A stretch of DNA of 64,000 bases from assembly GCA_965231905.1 (NCBI GenBank), contig CBDDOO010000002.1, positions 248,001 through 312,000 on the forward strand, in the 5' to 3' direction. Source of the stretch: G963663315 sp965231905 (GTDB taxonomy: Bacteria > Pseudomonadota > Gammaproteobacteria > Arenicellales > Poriferihabitantaceae). This document shows positions 36,618 to 46,209 of the stretch, in pieces; position 1 is the first letter of the stretch, and each line of letters begins with the position of its first letter. The notes beneath the pieces are model-generated. The model was not told where the DNA came from. It saw nothing but the letters and a program-made list of their open reading frames with translations, and did no database searches. A program made the translations under genes and the position numbers.

Positions 36618-37109
36618 TTATCGGTAGACTGAATCCTGTTTACGCGCGGCGGCGATCTCGGCTTCGTAGCGGTCACCTATTTCCAGCAGCCCCTGTTTGT
36701 CGATCACGCGCTCCGCGTTCTCTTCCATGTGGAATTCATGAATATCGGTCATCACGATCGAATCCACCGGGCAGGCTTCTTCACAAAACCCGCAGTAAAC
36801 GCACTTGAACAAGTCAATATCATAACGAGTGGTGCGGCGGGTACCGTCTTCGCGTTCTTCAGAATCAATGGTGATGGCCAGCGCCGGGCATACCGCTTCA
36901 CACAGTTTGCATGCGATGCAGCGTTCCTCACCATTGGGGTAGCGCCGCAGTGCGTGCAGGCCGCGAAAGCGTGGAGACTTCGGCGTTTTTTCCTCCGGAT
37001 ACATAATCGTCGTTTTCTTGTTGAACAACTGACGACCGGTTACACCCAATCCTTTTCTCAGTTCTTGCAGGGAAAATGTTTTATAGAGTTGTTTGAGGTC
37101 CAGACCCAT
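36618..37109 (-). CDS. nuoI: NADH-quinone oxidoreductase subunit I
   Basis: This 163-residue subunit carries two [4Fe-4S] clusters (N6a and N6b). The ligand sets are Cys64/67/70/74 (CIACKLCEAVCP) and Cys103/106/109/113 (CVYCGFCEEACP). It connects the peripheral and membrane arms. The RYPNGEERC start of the ferredoxin domain is typical. Confidence 0.97.
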   Translation of the reverse strand: MGLDLKQLYKTFSLQELRKGLGVTGRQLFNKKTTIMYPEEKTPKSPRFRGLHALRRYPNGEERCIACKLCEAVCPALAITIDSEEREDGTRRTTRYDIDLFKCVYCGFCEEACPVDSIVMTDIHEFHMEENAERVIDKQGLLEIGDRYEAEIAAARKQDSVYR

Positions 37110-37139
37110 GAGGATACCTGTAATTATATTTTCGTACCG

Positions 37140-38186
37140 TTATTCAAAAACAAACCTGAGCGGCGTATAAAACTTTCCCAGACCAATCACGACAATCCAT
37201 ACCAGGGTGACCGGTATCAGGACTTTCCAGCCAAGACGCATGATCTGGTCGTATCGATAGCGGGGAAAGGTTGCGCGAAACCACAGGAACAGGAATGCCA
37301 CTGCGGCGGTTTTCAACCCGAACCAGAACAGGCCGGGAATCCAGGTGAGGGGCGCCACTTCAATCGGCGGCAGCCACCCTCCCAGAAACATCAATACGGT
37401 GAGAGCGGCAATCAGAACCATATTGGCATATTCCGCCAGGAAAAACACCGCAAAAGCCATACCGGAATATTCCACATGGAATCCGGCGACAATTTCCGAC
37501 TCGCCTTCCGCTACGTCAAACGGCGCGCGATTGGTCTCCGCCACCCCGGAAATGAAATACACCACGAACAGCGGCAGCAGGGGCAGCCAGTACCACTGCC
37601 AGAAACCGCCGGATTGATGCACCACAATTTCTCTCAGGTTCAGGCTGCCGGCAACCATCAGTACCCCCACCAGGGCAAACCCCATGGCGATTTCGTAGGC
37701 AACGATCTGTGCGGCAGAGCGCATCGCGCCAAGAAAAGCATATTTGGAGTTCGATGCCCAGCCAGCCACAATCACGCCATAAACTCCCATCGAAGTCAGG
37801 GCGAGCACATACAACAGGCTGGCATCAATGTCGGCCAGCACCAGCGAGTCGGTGAACGGGATCACGGCCCAGGCCGCAAGCGCCGGCGCCAGGGAAAGAA
37901 CAGGCGCGATCAGAAACAGGTATCGGTTCGATTTGCGGGGTATGATAATCTCCTTGAACATCAATTTGACGACATCCGCAATCGGTTGCCCCCAACCCTT
38001 GACCCCGACCCGATTGGGTCCGACCCGGGTCTGCATATAACCGATCAACTTGCGTTCCGCAAAAGTAAACCAGGCCACGCATGCCATCAACGGCAGTATG
38101 ATGAGGGTGATCTTCAGCATGGTCCAGACGAAATACTGCAGACTGTCCGGCAGCCACCCTGTCATCGAGAACCAGAAATCAACCAT
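37140..38186 (-). CDS. nuoH: NADH-quinone oxidoreductase subunit H
   Basis: This 348-residue, about eight-helix subunit forms part of the quinone chamber. Family segments include RKLIGYMQTRVGPNRVG, ETNRAPFDVAEGESEIVAGF and YRYDQIMRLGWK. Its start overlaps the nuoG stop by one base. Confidence 0.97.
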   Translation of the reverse strand: MVDFWFSMTGWLPDSLQYFVWTMLKITLIILPLMACVAWFTFAERKLIGYMQTRVGPNRVGVKGWGQPIADVVKLMFKEIIIPRKSNRYLFLIAPVLSLAPALAAWAVIPFTDSLVLADIDASLLYVLALTSMGVYGVIVAGWASNSKYAFLGAMRSAAQIVAYEIAMGFALVGVLMVAGSLNLREIVVHQSGGFWQWYWLPLLPLFVVYFISGVAETNRAPFDVAEGESEIVAGFHVEYSGMAFAVFFLAEYANMVLIAALTVLMFLGGWLPPIEVAPLTWIPGLFWFGLKTAAVAFLFLWFRATFPRYRYDQIMRLGWKVLIPVTLVWIVVIGLGKFYTPLRFVFE

Positions 38187-40567
38187 CAGGCTTTACCGTC
38201 CTGATGCGCTTTCAGGATGTTGACTGGTGTCTGGCCTCCCAGGCCAGCCGTTTCATGGAACCCGGCGGGAACATGGACACAGTCTTCCACCAGGCGATGA
38301 TTCAATCTGAGCGGCAACCGGGCCTGGCCGGATCCGTTGTCCACGGATGCCTGTACGACTACTTCGTCACCTTCGTCCAGATCCAGTTTTTTCGCTGTGG
38401 CGGGATTGATTGACGCCGCCGGCGCGGGATTGTCCGCGGTGCGCTGGAGCGCGTCCGTATTACGCAGTGTGACTTCACCGCGATACATCGGCATATCCGT
38501 AATTCGCAGCAGTCCACCGGTATCGGGCGCAGACAACAACGGACTGATCCGGCGCCGGGTTGAACGTGTGTCCGGTTGTATATTGTCAAGCCCGACCGTC
38601 GATCTGATTTCTGCCATGACATCGTCGAGCGTGATGAATTCGAAGCCATCGCAGTGCATGAAATTCCCAAGCACACGCAGTACCTTCCAGGCGGGCCGGG
38701 CCTGACCCGCGGGGCTGGCGGCGACTTCGGCCGTTTGCACCCGACCTTCACAGTTGATAAAGGCGCCGGCAGACTCGGTAAAAGCGGCGACCGGCAACAG
38801 CGCGTCTGCGTATTGTTTGACCGACTCACTTTGGAAAGCGCTCATTTGGACCACAAAGCGCGCATTGTTCATCGCTGTTGCCGCCGCTTTTCCGTCGATA
38901 CAGTCGAGCTCGGGTTCACAGCCAAGCAATACAAAGCCCTGCAATTCCCCGGCCAGCATGTCATGGAGGTTTTTGCCCCCGGCGCGCGGCCGGCAATTCG
39001 CAATATGCCCGGCCACACTGTTCCCCTGCGCCAGGATGGCCAGGTTGCAGTCTGCCGTGTCGGCAATCCAGTTTGCGATGGCCTTGATCGTACTGGCATC
39101 CGGATGTTGCTGGGCCAGCGCTCCCAGAATGATCAATCCGCCGCCGCCCGCGTCAACCAGATTCTGCGCTGATTGCCGCATGCCGGGATTTTCCGCAACA
39201 AGCGCCCGGATGTCTTCGGGCAGATCAACCGATTTGATTGTGGCGATATTCATTGCGAACCCTGCGAGCCGGGATACCATCGCCCGGCCGACACCGAAAG
39301 CGGATTCGACCAAACCAAAATTCAAATCATAATCCATCGGATTGATGGCGCCGACCCGGGTCAGGCCGGATTCAACTCCCCGCCGGATTTTCAAGGCGAG
39401 CAACGGCTGTTCCTTACGGATATTGGAGCCTACCAGCAATATGGCCCGTTGTTTGTCATAGTCACTGACGGCCACTTCCGATGCGGGGAAAGCCGGGGCA
39501 ATGTCATCGTCCCTGAAATCACACTGTTGCAAACGGTGGTCCACATTCTCACTGCCCAATCCCCTCAGCAGCTTCTGCAACAGGTAGAACTCCTCCAGCG
39601 TTGATGCGGAACCTGCAATTCCGCCGATGTCATCGGCCGACCCGGCATTGATAATGGTCCGCAGTCCCTCGGCGGCAAAGGTCAGGGCGGTTTCCCAGTC
39701 AGTTGTCCGCCAGCGGCCGTTTTCCCGGATCATCGGTTCGAGCAGGCGTTGCTCGCTGTTGACCGCTTCATAGGAAAAGCGGTCCCGGTCCGCCAGCCAG
39801 CATTCGTTGATTTCGGGATTTTCGATCGGTAAAACCCGTTCAACCCGGCCCCGGAGCGTCTGGATGTTGATATTGGTTCCGAGGCAATCGTGCGGACTGA
39901 TAGCCGAATGGTTTTCCAACTCCCATGAACGCGCGGCAAAACGATACGGTCTGGACGTGAGGGCGCCAACCGGACACAGATCAATAATATTGCCCGAAAC
40001 TTCAGAATTCACCGGACGGCTGAGGAAGGTGGTGATTCTGGCATGCTCACCGCGACCCGGCATGCCCATTTCAACCACCCCGGCGACTTCCTCTCCGAAA
40101 CGCACACAGCGCGTGCAATGAATGCAACGTGTCATTTCGGTGGCGACCAGGGGGCCGATATCGTAATTCGGGACTACCCGTTTGGCTTCCATGAAACGCG
40201 AATCGCCCTTGCCATACGCAAGCGCCTGATCCTGCAGGGGACACTCTCCGCCCTGATCGCAAACCGGACAATCCAGCGGATGATTGATCAACAGGAACTC
40301 CATAGTGCCTTTCTGGGCTTCGCGAGCCAGTTTTGATCGGGTAAGGACCTTCATGCCGGCGTTAACCGGAGTGGCGCAGGCCGGCATCGGTTTGGGCGCC
40401 CGCTCCACTTCCACCAGACACATCCGGCAATTTGCCGCGACCGACAGTTTTTCGTGGTAGCAGAATCGGGGGATATAAATATCGTTGCGGTCGGTGACAC
40501 GAATCAGCATTTCCCCCGCCTCGGCTTCGAGCTCCCTGCCGTCCACTTCTATTTTTATCGTACTCAT
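38186..40567 (-). CDS. nuoG: NADH-quinone oxidoreductase subunit G
   Basis: This 793-residue subunit of the electron-input arm has a [2Fe-2S] site at Cys36/47/50/64. A His-Cys3 [4Fe-4S] site lies at His96 and Cys100/103/109, and another [4Fe-4S] site at Cys148/151/154/198. The extra N7-type Cys set of E. coli is not seen. A molybdopterin-oxidoreductase-like part without obvious cofactor ligands follows. It lies 8 bases after nuoF. Confidence 0.96.
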   Translation of the reverse strand: MSTIKIEVDGRELEAEAGEMLIRVTDRNDIYIPRFCYHEKLSVAANCRMCLVEVERAPKPMPACATPVNAGMKVLTRSKLAREAQKGTMEFLLINHPLDCPVCDQGGECPLQDQALAYGKGDSRFMEAKRVVPNYDIGPLVATEMTRCIHCTRCVRFGEEVAGVVEMGMPGRGEHARITTFLSRPVNSEVSGNIIDLCPVGALTSRPYRFAARSWELENHSAISPHDCLGTNINIQTLRGRVERVLPIENPEINECWLADRDRFSYEAVNSEQRLLEPMIRENGRWRTTDWETALTFAAEGLRTIINAGSADDIGGIAGSASTLEEFYLLQKLLRGLGSENVDHRLQQCDFRDDDIAPAFPASEVAVSDYDKQRAILLVGSNIRKEQPLLALKIRRGVESGLTRVGAINPMDYDLNFGLVESAFGVGRAMVSRLAGFAMNIATIKSVDLPEDIRALVAENPGMRQSAQNLVDAGGGGLIILGALAQQHPDASTIKAIANWIADTADCNLAILAQGNSVAGHIANCRPRAGGKNLHDMLAGELQGFVLLGCEPELDCIDGKAAATAMNNARFVVQMSAFQSESVKQYADALLPVAAFTESAGAFINCEGRVQTAEVAASPAGQARPAWKVLRVLGNFMHCDGFEFITLDDVMAEIRSTVGLDNIQPDTRSTRRRISPLLSAPDTGGLLRITDMPMYRGEVTLRNTDALQRTADNPAPAASINPATAKKLDLDEGDEVVVQASVDNGSGQARLPLRLNHRLVEDCVHVPAGFHETAGLGGQTPVNILKAHQDGKA

Positions 40568-40575
40568 CGCTGCCG

Positions 40576-41880
40576 TTACCTGATCTTCGCTTCGAACTCA
40601 TGCCGGAAATGCGCAAGGAAACTTTGCACAGGCCAGGCCGCCGCGTCGCCCAATGCGCAAATGGTGCGCCCTTCTATCCGGTTGGCGACATCAAGCAGGG
40701 TATCCAGATCTTCCATTCTGCCATGCCCTGAATCGATTCGTTTCAAAATGCGGTACAGCCAGCCGGTGCCTTCCCGGCAAGGCGTGCACTGGCCGCAGGA
40801 CTCTTCGTAGTAAAAATACGCGATGCGCTTCAGGATTTTCACCATGTCGGTGGTTTCATCCATGATAATTACAGAGCCGGCGCCGACCGCGGAGCCGTGT
40901 TTTTGCAGCGAATCATAATCCATGTTCGCCTTCATGATATTTTCTGCGGGCATGACCGGCACCGACGACCCGCCGGGGATCACGGCTTTCAACTTGCGGC
41001 CTTTCCATACTCCACCCGCCATTTCCAGCAATTCACGAAAGGGCGTGCCCATCCTGATCTCGTAATTTCCGGGGCGCTCCACATGGCCGGTCACCGAAAA
41101 CACCTTTACCCCTCCGGCATTTTCAACGCCCAGATGCTTGAACCATGTCCCATCCATCCAGTTGCCGTTCGCTCTCAGGATTGCCGGCACAGAGGCGAAG
41201 GATTCGGTATTGTTGATTGTGGTCGGCTTGCCATACAAACCATAAGCGGCCGGGAAGGGGGGCTTGAAGCGTGGTTCGCCTTTCCTGCCTTCCAGCGAAT
41301 TGAGTAACGCGGTTTCCTCGCCGCAGATATAGGCGCCTGCGCCAAGATGGTTGTACAGATCGAAATCGAAGCCCGAGCCAAACAGGTTGCGGCCCAGCAA
41401 GCCGGCCTGATAAGCCTCCTTTACCGCTTCCTCCATGACCTCGTAGGGTTCCTGGAATTCGCCGCGTATATAGTTGTAACCCACCGTGGCGCCCATCACA
41501 TAACCGCCAATGGTCATTCCCTCAATCAGGGCATGCGGATTCAGCCGCATGATATCCCGGTCCTTGCAGGTGCCGGGTTCGCCTTCGTCGGAATTACAGA
41601 CCACATATTTCTGCGCCTTTGATTCGCGCGGCATGAAACTCCATTTCACCCCCACTGGAAATCCAGCCCCGCCCCGCCCCCGGATATTCGATTGCTTGAT
41701 GGTATCTATGATTTCGGTATGCGGTATCTGGCCGGTCAATACTTTCTCCAACGCCTGGTAGCCGCCGTTCGCGCGGTAGCTTTGCAGTGTCCAGGGCTTT
41801 TCGATGGAAGGGTCAGGCAGGCTTACATTGCATGCCTTTCGCAAGGAACTGAATCGGTCGGCAACCAATGGCAGGCTCAT
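40576..41880 (-). CDS. nuoF: NADH-quinone oxidoreductase subunit F
   Basis: This 434-residue NADH-oxidising subunit binds FMN. GRGGAGFP at residues 68–75 is the nucleotide loop. The C-terminal CGQCTPCREG together with a distal Cys in TICALGDAAAWP holds cluster N3. It overlaps the nuoE stop by 4 bases. Confidence 0.97.
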   Translation of the reverse strand: MSLPLVADRFSSLRKACNVSLPDPSIEKPWTLQSYRANGGYQALEKVLTGQIPHTEIIDTIKQSNIRGRGGAGFPVGVKWSFMPRESKAQKYVVCNSDEGEPGTCKDRDIMRLNPHALIEGMTIGGYVMGATVGYNYIRGEFQEPYEVMEEAVKEAYQAGLLGRNLFGSGFDFDLYNHLGAGAYICGEETALLNSLEGRKGEPRFKPPFPAAYGLYGKPTTINNTESFASVPAILRANGNWMDGTWFKHLGVENAGGVKVFSVTGHVERPGNYEIRMGTPFRELLEMAGGVWKGRKLKAVIPGGSSVPVMPAENIMKANMDYDSLQKHGSAVGAGSVIIMDETTDMVKILKRIAYFYYEESCGQCTPCREGTGWLYRILKRIDSGHGRMEDLDTLLDVANRIEGRTICALGDAAAWPVQSFLAHFRHEFEAKIR

Positions 41881-42374
41881 GTCAACGCCTCAAGAATCCG
41901 GTCCACCTTGTCGGGGGTCAGATCTTCGTAGTAATCATGACCGATCTGCATCATCGGCGCTCCAGCGCAGGCGGCCAGGCATTCCACCTCCTTCAGGGTA
42001 AACCGGCCGTCGGCAGTGGTTTCGCCGAATCCGATGCCGAGCTTTTTCTGCAGGTGAGCGACGATTTCGTCCGAGCCGCGCAACATGCAGGAAATATTGG
42101 TGCACAGACACACTTTATGTCTGCCTGTCGGGCTCAGGTCATACATTGAATAAAAAGTCGCGACCTCATAAGCCTTGATCGGCGGCACCCCGATTATACC
42201 GGCAACGTGTTCGATCAGATCGAAGCTCAGCCAGCCATGCTCGTCCTGGGCGATCCGAAGGGCAGCCATCAGCGCGGACTGGCGGCGGTCTGCCGGATAT
42301 TTACCCAGTTCACGGTTGATCTGTTGCATGGACGCATCGCACAGCCGGGGGTGGTTCGTACAATCTGGCGCCAT
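41877..42374 (-). CDS. nuoE: NADH-quinone oxidoreductase subunit E
   Basis: This 165-residue thioredoxin-fold subunit binds the N1a [2Fe-2S] cluster through Cys91, Cys96, Cys132 and Cys136 (CTNISC and CLAAC). The preceding GVPPIKAYEVATFYSMY is typical of the family. It lies 3 bases after nuoD. Confidence 0.97.
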   Translation of the reverse strand: MAPDCTNHPRLCDASMQQINRELGKYPADRRQSALMAALRIAQDEHGWLSFDLIEHVAGIIGVPPIKAYEVATFYSMYDLSPTGRHKVCLCTNISCMLRGSDEIVAHLQKKLGIGFGETTADGRFTLKEVECLAACAGAPMMQIGHDYYEDLTPDKVDRILEALT

Positions 42375-42377
42375 GAT

Positions 42378-43631
42378 CTATCTGTCTATCTCGCCAAACA
42401 CGATATCCTGGGTGCCAATGATCGCGACCATGTCGGCCAGCATGTGGCCATTGGACATTTCGTGCAAGGCGGCAAGGTGGGCGAAACCGGGCGCCCGGAT
42501 TTTGACCCGGTAGGGTTTGTTGGCGCCATCCGAAACCAGATAAATACCGAATTCCCCCTTCGGATGTTCGATGGCCGCATAAGCTTCTCCGGCCGGTACG
42601 CAATAACCTTCGGTGAACAACTTGAAATGATGAATCAGGGACTCCATGTCGCCCTTCATGTTTTCCCGCGAGGGCGGGGTCAGCTTGTGATCATCGAGAA
42701 TGACCGGTCCCGGATGATTACGCAACCAGTCAATGCATTGTCTGATGATGCGGTTGGACTGACGCATTTCCTCGACCCGCACCAGGTAGCGATCATAGCA
42801 GTCGCCATTGGCGCCAACCGGAATATCAAAATCCATCCGGTCATAAACTTCATAGGGCTGTTTCTTGCGCAAGTCCCATTCCACCCCCGAACCTCTCAGC
42901 ATGGCGCCGCTAAAGCCCAGCTCTTTTGCCCGTTCAGGGTCCACAATTCCGATGTCCACGGTTCTTTGCTTCCAGATACGGTTATCGCTCAACAGGGTTT
43001 CATATTCATCCACACAGGCGGGAAACCTGCGGGTGAAGGCCTCAATGAAATCAAGCAGTGAGCCTTCGCGGGTTTCGTTGCGTGTCCGGGTCTCGGCTTC
43101 AGAATGCCGTTCGGTGGGAGCGTATTTCGGCATCTGGTCGGGCAAATCCCGATAAACTCCGCCAGGCCGATAATAAGTGGCATGCATCCGCGCGCCGGAC
43201 ACCGCCTCGTAACAATCCATCAGGTCTTCCCTTTCACGGAAACAGTACAGGAACACGGTCATGGCGCCGACATCCAGCGCGTGGGCGCCCAGCCACAGGC
43301 AGTGATTCAGGATGCGGGTGATCTCATCGAACAGCACCCGGATATATTGGGCGCGAAGCGGGATTTCGATGCCGATCATTTTCTCGATCGCCATGACATA
43401 GGCATGCTCGTTGCACATCATGGAGACATAATCGAGACGATCCATGTAACCGATACTCTGGTTGTAAGGTTTGGTCTCCGCCAGTTTCTCCGTACCCCGG
43501 TGCAGCAAGCCGATATGCGGGTCACAGCGCTCGATCACTTCACCATCCATTTCCATGATGATCCTGAGCACGCCATGCGCCGCAGGATGCTGCGGCCCGA
43601 AATTCATCGTATAGTTGCGGATCTCAGCCAT
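42378..43631 (-). CDS. nuoD: NADH-quinone oxidoreductase subunit D
   Basis: This 417-residue 49-kDa-type subunit lines the quinone site. It begins YTMNFGPQHPAAHGVLR with the conserved His pair, has DYVSMMCNEHAYVMAIE, and ends with DIVFGEIDR. It is a separate gene rather than the NuoCD fusion of E. coli. Its start overlaps nuoC by one base. Confidence 0.97.
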   Translation of the reverse strand: MAEIRNYTMNFGPQHPAAHGVLRIIMEMDGEVIERCDPHIGLLHRGTEKLAETKPYNQSIGYMDRLDYVSMMCNEHAYVMAIEKMIGIEIPLRAQYIRVLFDEITRILNHCLWLGAHALDVGAMTVFLYCFREREDLMDCYEAVSGARMHATYYRPGGVYRDLPDQMPKYAPTERHSEAETRTRNETREGSLLDFIEAFTRRFPACVDEYETLLSDNRIWKQRTVDIGIVDPERAKELGFSGAMLRGSGVEWDLRKKQPYEVYDRMDFDIPVGANGDCYDRYLVRVEEMRQSNRIIRQCIDWLRNHPGPVILDDHKLTPPSRENMKGDMESLIHHFKLFTEGYCVPAGEAYAAIEHPKGEFGIYLVSDGANKPYRVKIRAPGFAHLAALHEMSNGHMLADMVAIIGTQDIVFGEIDR

Positions 43632-44248
43632 CAGTCCGCCTCGACTGGATCAGAACCAGCGAACGAATCCTTGCGGATAGTCCGCGGAACCAGGATACGG
43701 TCCTCGATAGTGACGGGCTGGTAGATAACCCGTCCCTGTTCTTCATCGAAACGCATTTCCACCTGGCCCGATAGCGGGAAATCCTTGCGGAACGGATGGC
43801 CGATAAAGCCGTAATCAGTCAACAGACGGCGCAGGTCGGGGTGTCCCTTGAAAATAATTCCATACAGGTCAAAGGCTTCGCGCTCAAACCAGTCTGCCGA
43901 ACTCCAGACACCAATCACCGAGTCAATGACCGGTTGCCGGTCATCCAGATTACAGCGCAGTCGAATACGCTGGTTATTGTCAAGCGACATCAAATGATAG
44001 ACCACCGCATAACGGCTTCCCGGCCAGGGGTTGCCGCCCTCCTTGCCCCAGTCGGAGTAATCCATACCACAAAGGTCAATTAACTGGTCGAACCGGGTTT
44101 TCGGATCGTCTTTCAAGCGGCTGCAGACATCGGTGATCGCCTGATGCCGGATTTCGCAGGTCAGCTCGTTCAGCCGGATTTTGCTGGCGACCAGATCTTC
44201 ACCCAGCAATTCGGCCAGGTATCCGGACAAGGCGGACAGAGTCATCAT
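43631..44248 (-). CDS. nuoC: NADH-quinone oxidoreductase subunit C
   Basis: This 205-residue 30-kDa-type subunit has the signature WFEREAFDLYGIIFKGHPDLRR followed by LLTDYGFIGHPFRKDFPLSG. It scaffolds the peripheral arm. It is separated from nuoB by a 70-base gap, the largest inside the operon, which could hold an internal signal although none is clear. Confidence 0.97.
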   Translation of the reverse strand: MMTLSALSGYLAELLGEDLVASKIRLNELTCEIRHQAITDVCSRLKDDPKTRFDQLIDLCGMDYSDWGKEGGNPWPGSRYAVVYHLMSLDNNQRIRLRCNLDDRQPVIDSVIGVWSSADWFEREAFDLYGIIFKGHPDLRRLLTDYGFIGHPFRKDFPLSGQVEMRFDEEQGRVIYQPVTIEDRILVPRTIRKDSFAGSDPVEAD

Positions 44249-44318
44249 ACTGAAATGATTCCCGGCGACGGCTTGAAGGCAATCTGATTCATTGGCAAAG
44301 AGTTGCTTCCAGCGATAA

Positions 44319-44816
44319 TCAGGTCACTGGCGCCGCTGCCGGTCGTGCAATAGTGCTGGTTTTACTGATCTTTTTCTGTAACTGCAGGATACCGTAAATC
44401 AATGCTTCGGCGGTAGGTGGACAACCGGGGACATACACATCCACCGGCACGATGCGGTCGCAGCCTCGAACCACGGAATAGGAATAATGGTAATAGCCGC
44501 CGCCATTGGCGCAAGACCCCATCGAGATGACCCACCGTGGCTCGGCCATCTGATCGTATACCTTACGCAGGGCGGGAGCCATCTTGTTGGTCAGAGTGCC
44601 GGCCACGATCATTACGTCAGATTGTCGCGGGCTCGGTCTGAAGATAATGCCGAAACGGTCGAGATCGTAGCGGGCCGCCCCCGCCTGCATCATTTCGACC
44701 GCGCAACAGGCGAGGCCGAAAGTCATCGGCCACAGTGAGCCGGTTCGTGCCCAGTTAATCAAATCGTCCAGTCTGGCTGTAGCAAACCCTTCCTGCAAGG
44801 TACCTTCGAGCGCCAT
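44319..44816 (-). CDS. nuoB: NADH-quinone oxidoreductase subunit B
   Basis: This 165-residue subunit binds the terminal N2 [4Fe-4S] cluster through the adjacent Cys37–Cys38 with Cys102 and Cys132 (LACC, MGSC and PGCPP). It passes electrons to quinone. It lies 5 bases after nuoA. Confidence 0.97.
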   Translation of the reverse strand: MALEGTLQEGFATARLDDLINWARTGSLWPMTFGLACCAVEMMQAGAARYDLDRFGIIFRPSPRQSDVMIVAGTLTNKMAPALRKVYDQMAEPRWVISMGSCANGGGYYHYSYSVVRGCDRIVPVDVYVPGCPPTAEALIYGILQLQKKISKTSTIARPAAAPVT

Positions 44817-44821
44817 TTAAT

Positions 44822-45178
44822 TTACTCCCATTCCAGAGCGCCTTTTTTCCATTCGTAGATGAACCCGACTACCAGGATCCCGAGAAATAACATCATCGCC
44901 CAGAACCCGAAAACGCCGATTTCATCGAGCACAATCGCCCACGGAAACAGAAACGCAATTTCAAGATCAAAAATAATAAACAGGATGGCAACCAGATAAT
45001 AGCGGATGTCAAACTTCATCCTGGAATCTTCGAATGCCTCGAATCCGCACTCGTAGGGCGAATTCTTTTGTTCGTCCGGTTTGTTCGGGGCCAATACTTT
45101 CCCCGCCGAAATGGCGATTACACCGATGGCCATGCCGACGATGATAAATAACAGGATGGGTAAATAGTCGGTTAACAA
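44822..45178 (-). CDS. nuoA: NADH-quinone oxidoreductase subunit A
   Basis: This 118-residue membrane subunit has three helices and the conserved loop KNSPYECGFEAFEDSRMKFD, whose Cys lies near the quinone channel. It is the first gene of the operon. The tpiA–secG genes that precede nuo in many gammaproteobacteria are absent here. Confidence 0.96.
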   Translation of the reverse strand: MLTDYLPILLFIIVGMAIGVIAISAGKVLAPNKPDEQKNSPYECGFEAFEDSRMKFDIRYYLVAILFIIFDLEIAFLFPWAIVLDEIGVFGFWAMMLFLGILVVGFIYEWKKGALEWE

Positions 45179-45297
45179 AACAAACTTAAGGTCAGTTCAC
45201 TGGCCTGCCTGGACCTGATCCGGTGCAAAACCGTTATTCTAAATCATTTGGCCGGAAAAAACCCGGTATCGGCGAGACAATTAACAGGGCGGTTAAA
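45179..45297 (-). promoter_or_regulatory. Probable nuo operon promoter region
   Basis: This 119-base gap between the yhhQ stop and nuoA must hold the operon's main promoter unless yhhQ reads through. A TAGAAT box (minus strand, about 45238–45243) is the best −10 candidate. No convincing −35 partner is visible. Confidence 0.4.
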
Positions 45298-45936
45298 TCA
45301 GGCTCCCGCTGGCTTGTTCCCCGGCCTCACGTCCCGGCCAAGCCGGATTTGAAGGTAGTTGAGTAAAGCGCCGTAAGCGGGCAGAAACAATACAATCGAC
45401 ACGACAATCTTGAAACACAAATCCACCGTAGCGACTTCAAACCAGTTGGCTGCCATGAATTCATCGGCGGAGCTATGGAACGCGACCCCGAAAAAAGTAT
45501 AAGTGTCAATGATATTGGCGACCAGTGTCGAGATCAGGGGCGCCGGCCACCATGCCTTTGTTCCTTCACGTATTCTCTGGAACACCGCAATATCCAGTAA
45601 TTGCCCGACCAGATAGGCCGTGCCGCTCGCCATTCCAATCCGCCAGTCCGCCATCCAGGCGCTGATCAGGATGGCCGGAATATAGGCCAGGCCAACCACA
45701 ATCCGGGCATTGCGCTGACTGGATAATCGAACCGTGAGGTCGGTAGCCAGTATGACTGCGGGAAAAACAAACATGCCCCAGGTGAATGTGTATCCCATGA
45801 ATGCGCCGGTAAACTGAACCAGGTAGTTCGACAGCGCGATGATTACGATGTGAAAGAGGACCAGCCAGATGATCAGACGCCGGTTGATGTCTGCCTGCCC
45901 GGCGAATAGCGACCGGCGCCTGTTTATTTCAACCAT
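45298..45936 (-). CDS. yhhQ: Queuosine precursor transporter, YhhQ family
   Basis: This 212-residue membrane protein of the vitamin-uptake-like (VUT/YhhQ) family has about six hydrophobic helices. Family segments are TWGMFVFPAVILATDLTVRLSS, GTAYLVGQLLDIAVFQRIR and LVANIIDTYTFFGVAFH. It imports a queuosine precursor such as preQ0 or preQ1. AGGA stands 8 bases before the ATG at 45936, so this start is preferred over in-frame codons upstream to 45981. It marks the right border of the core block. Confidence 0.9.
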   Translation of the reverse strand: MVEINRRRSLFAGQADINRRLIIWLVLFHIVIIALSNYLVQFTGAFMGYTFTWGMFVFPAVILATDLTVRLSSQRNARIVVGLAYIPAILISAWMADWRIGMASGTAYLVGQLLDIAVFQRIREGTKAWWPAPLISTLVANIIDTYTFFGVAFHSSADEFMAANWFEVATVDLCFKIVVSIVLFLPAYGALLNYLQIRLGRDVRPGNKPAGA

Positions 45937-46209
45937 TCTGGAATTCCTCATGAAACTCTGCACATTCCTGTATATTCTCACTGAGATAAAATATGTTCAT
46001 TATCAGATTAAGTATGAATTTCTACAATCATTCGTCGTAGACTCCCACTTTCGCGGGAATCGGCGTAATGAATGGCAAGCGTAACAGAGAGTCCTGACAA
46101 GAGTGGTAAAACCCGACCCTGTTTGAGACCGGCGCTATTTGGATTATCGCATGAGAATAAATCCAGAGAGCGCCCTGACACAACGAATCATAGACGAGGA
46201 CACTGTCAC

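Noticed and set aside
36729..38204. 491-residue plus-strand frame opposite nuoI and nuoH
   Set aside because: It is antisense to two well-supported complex I genes, His/Gln/Arg-rich, with no domain.
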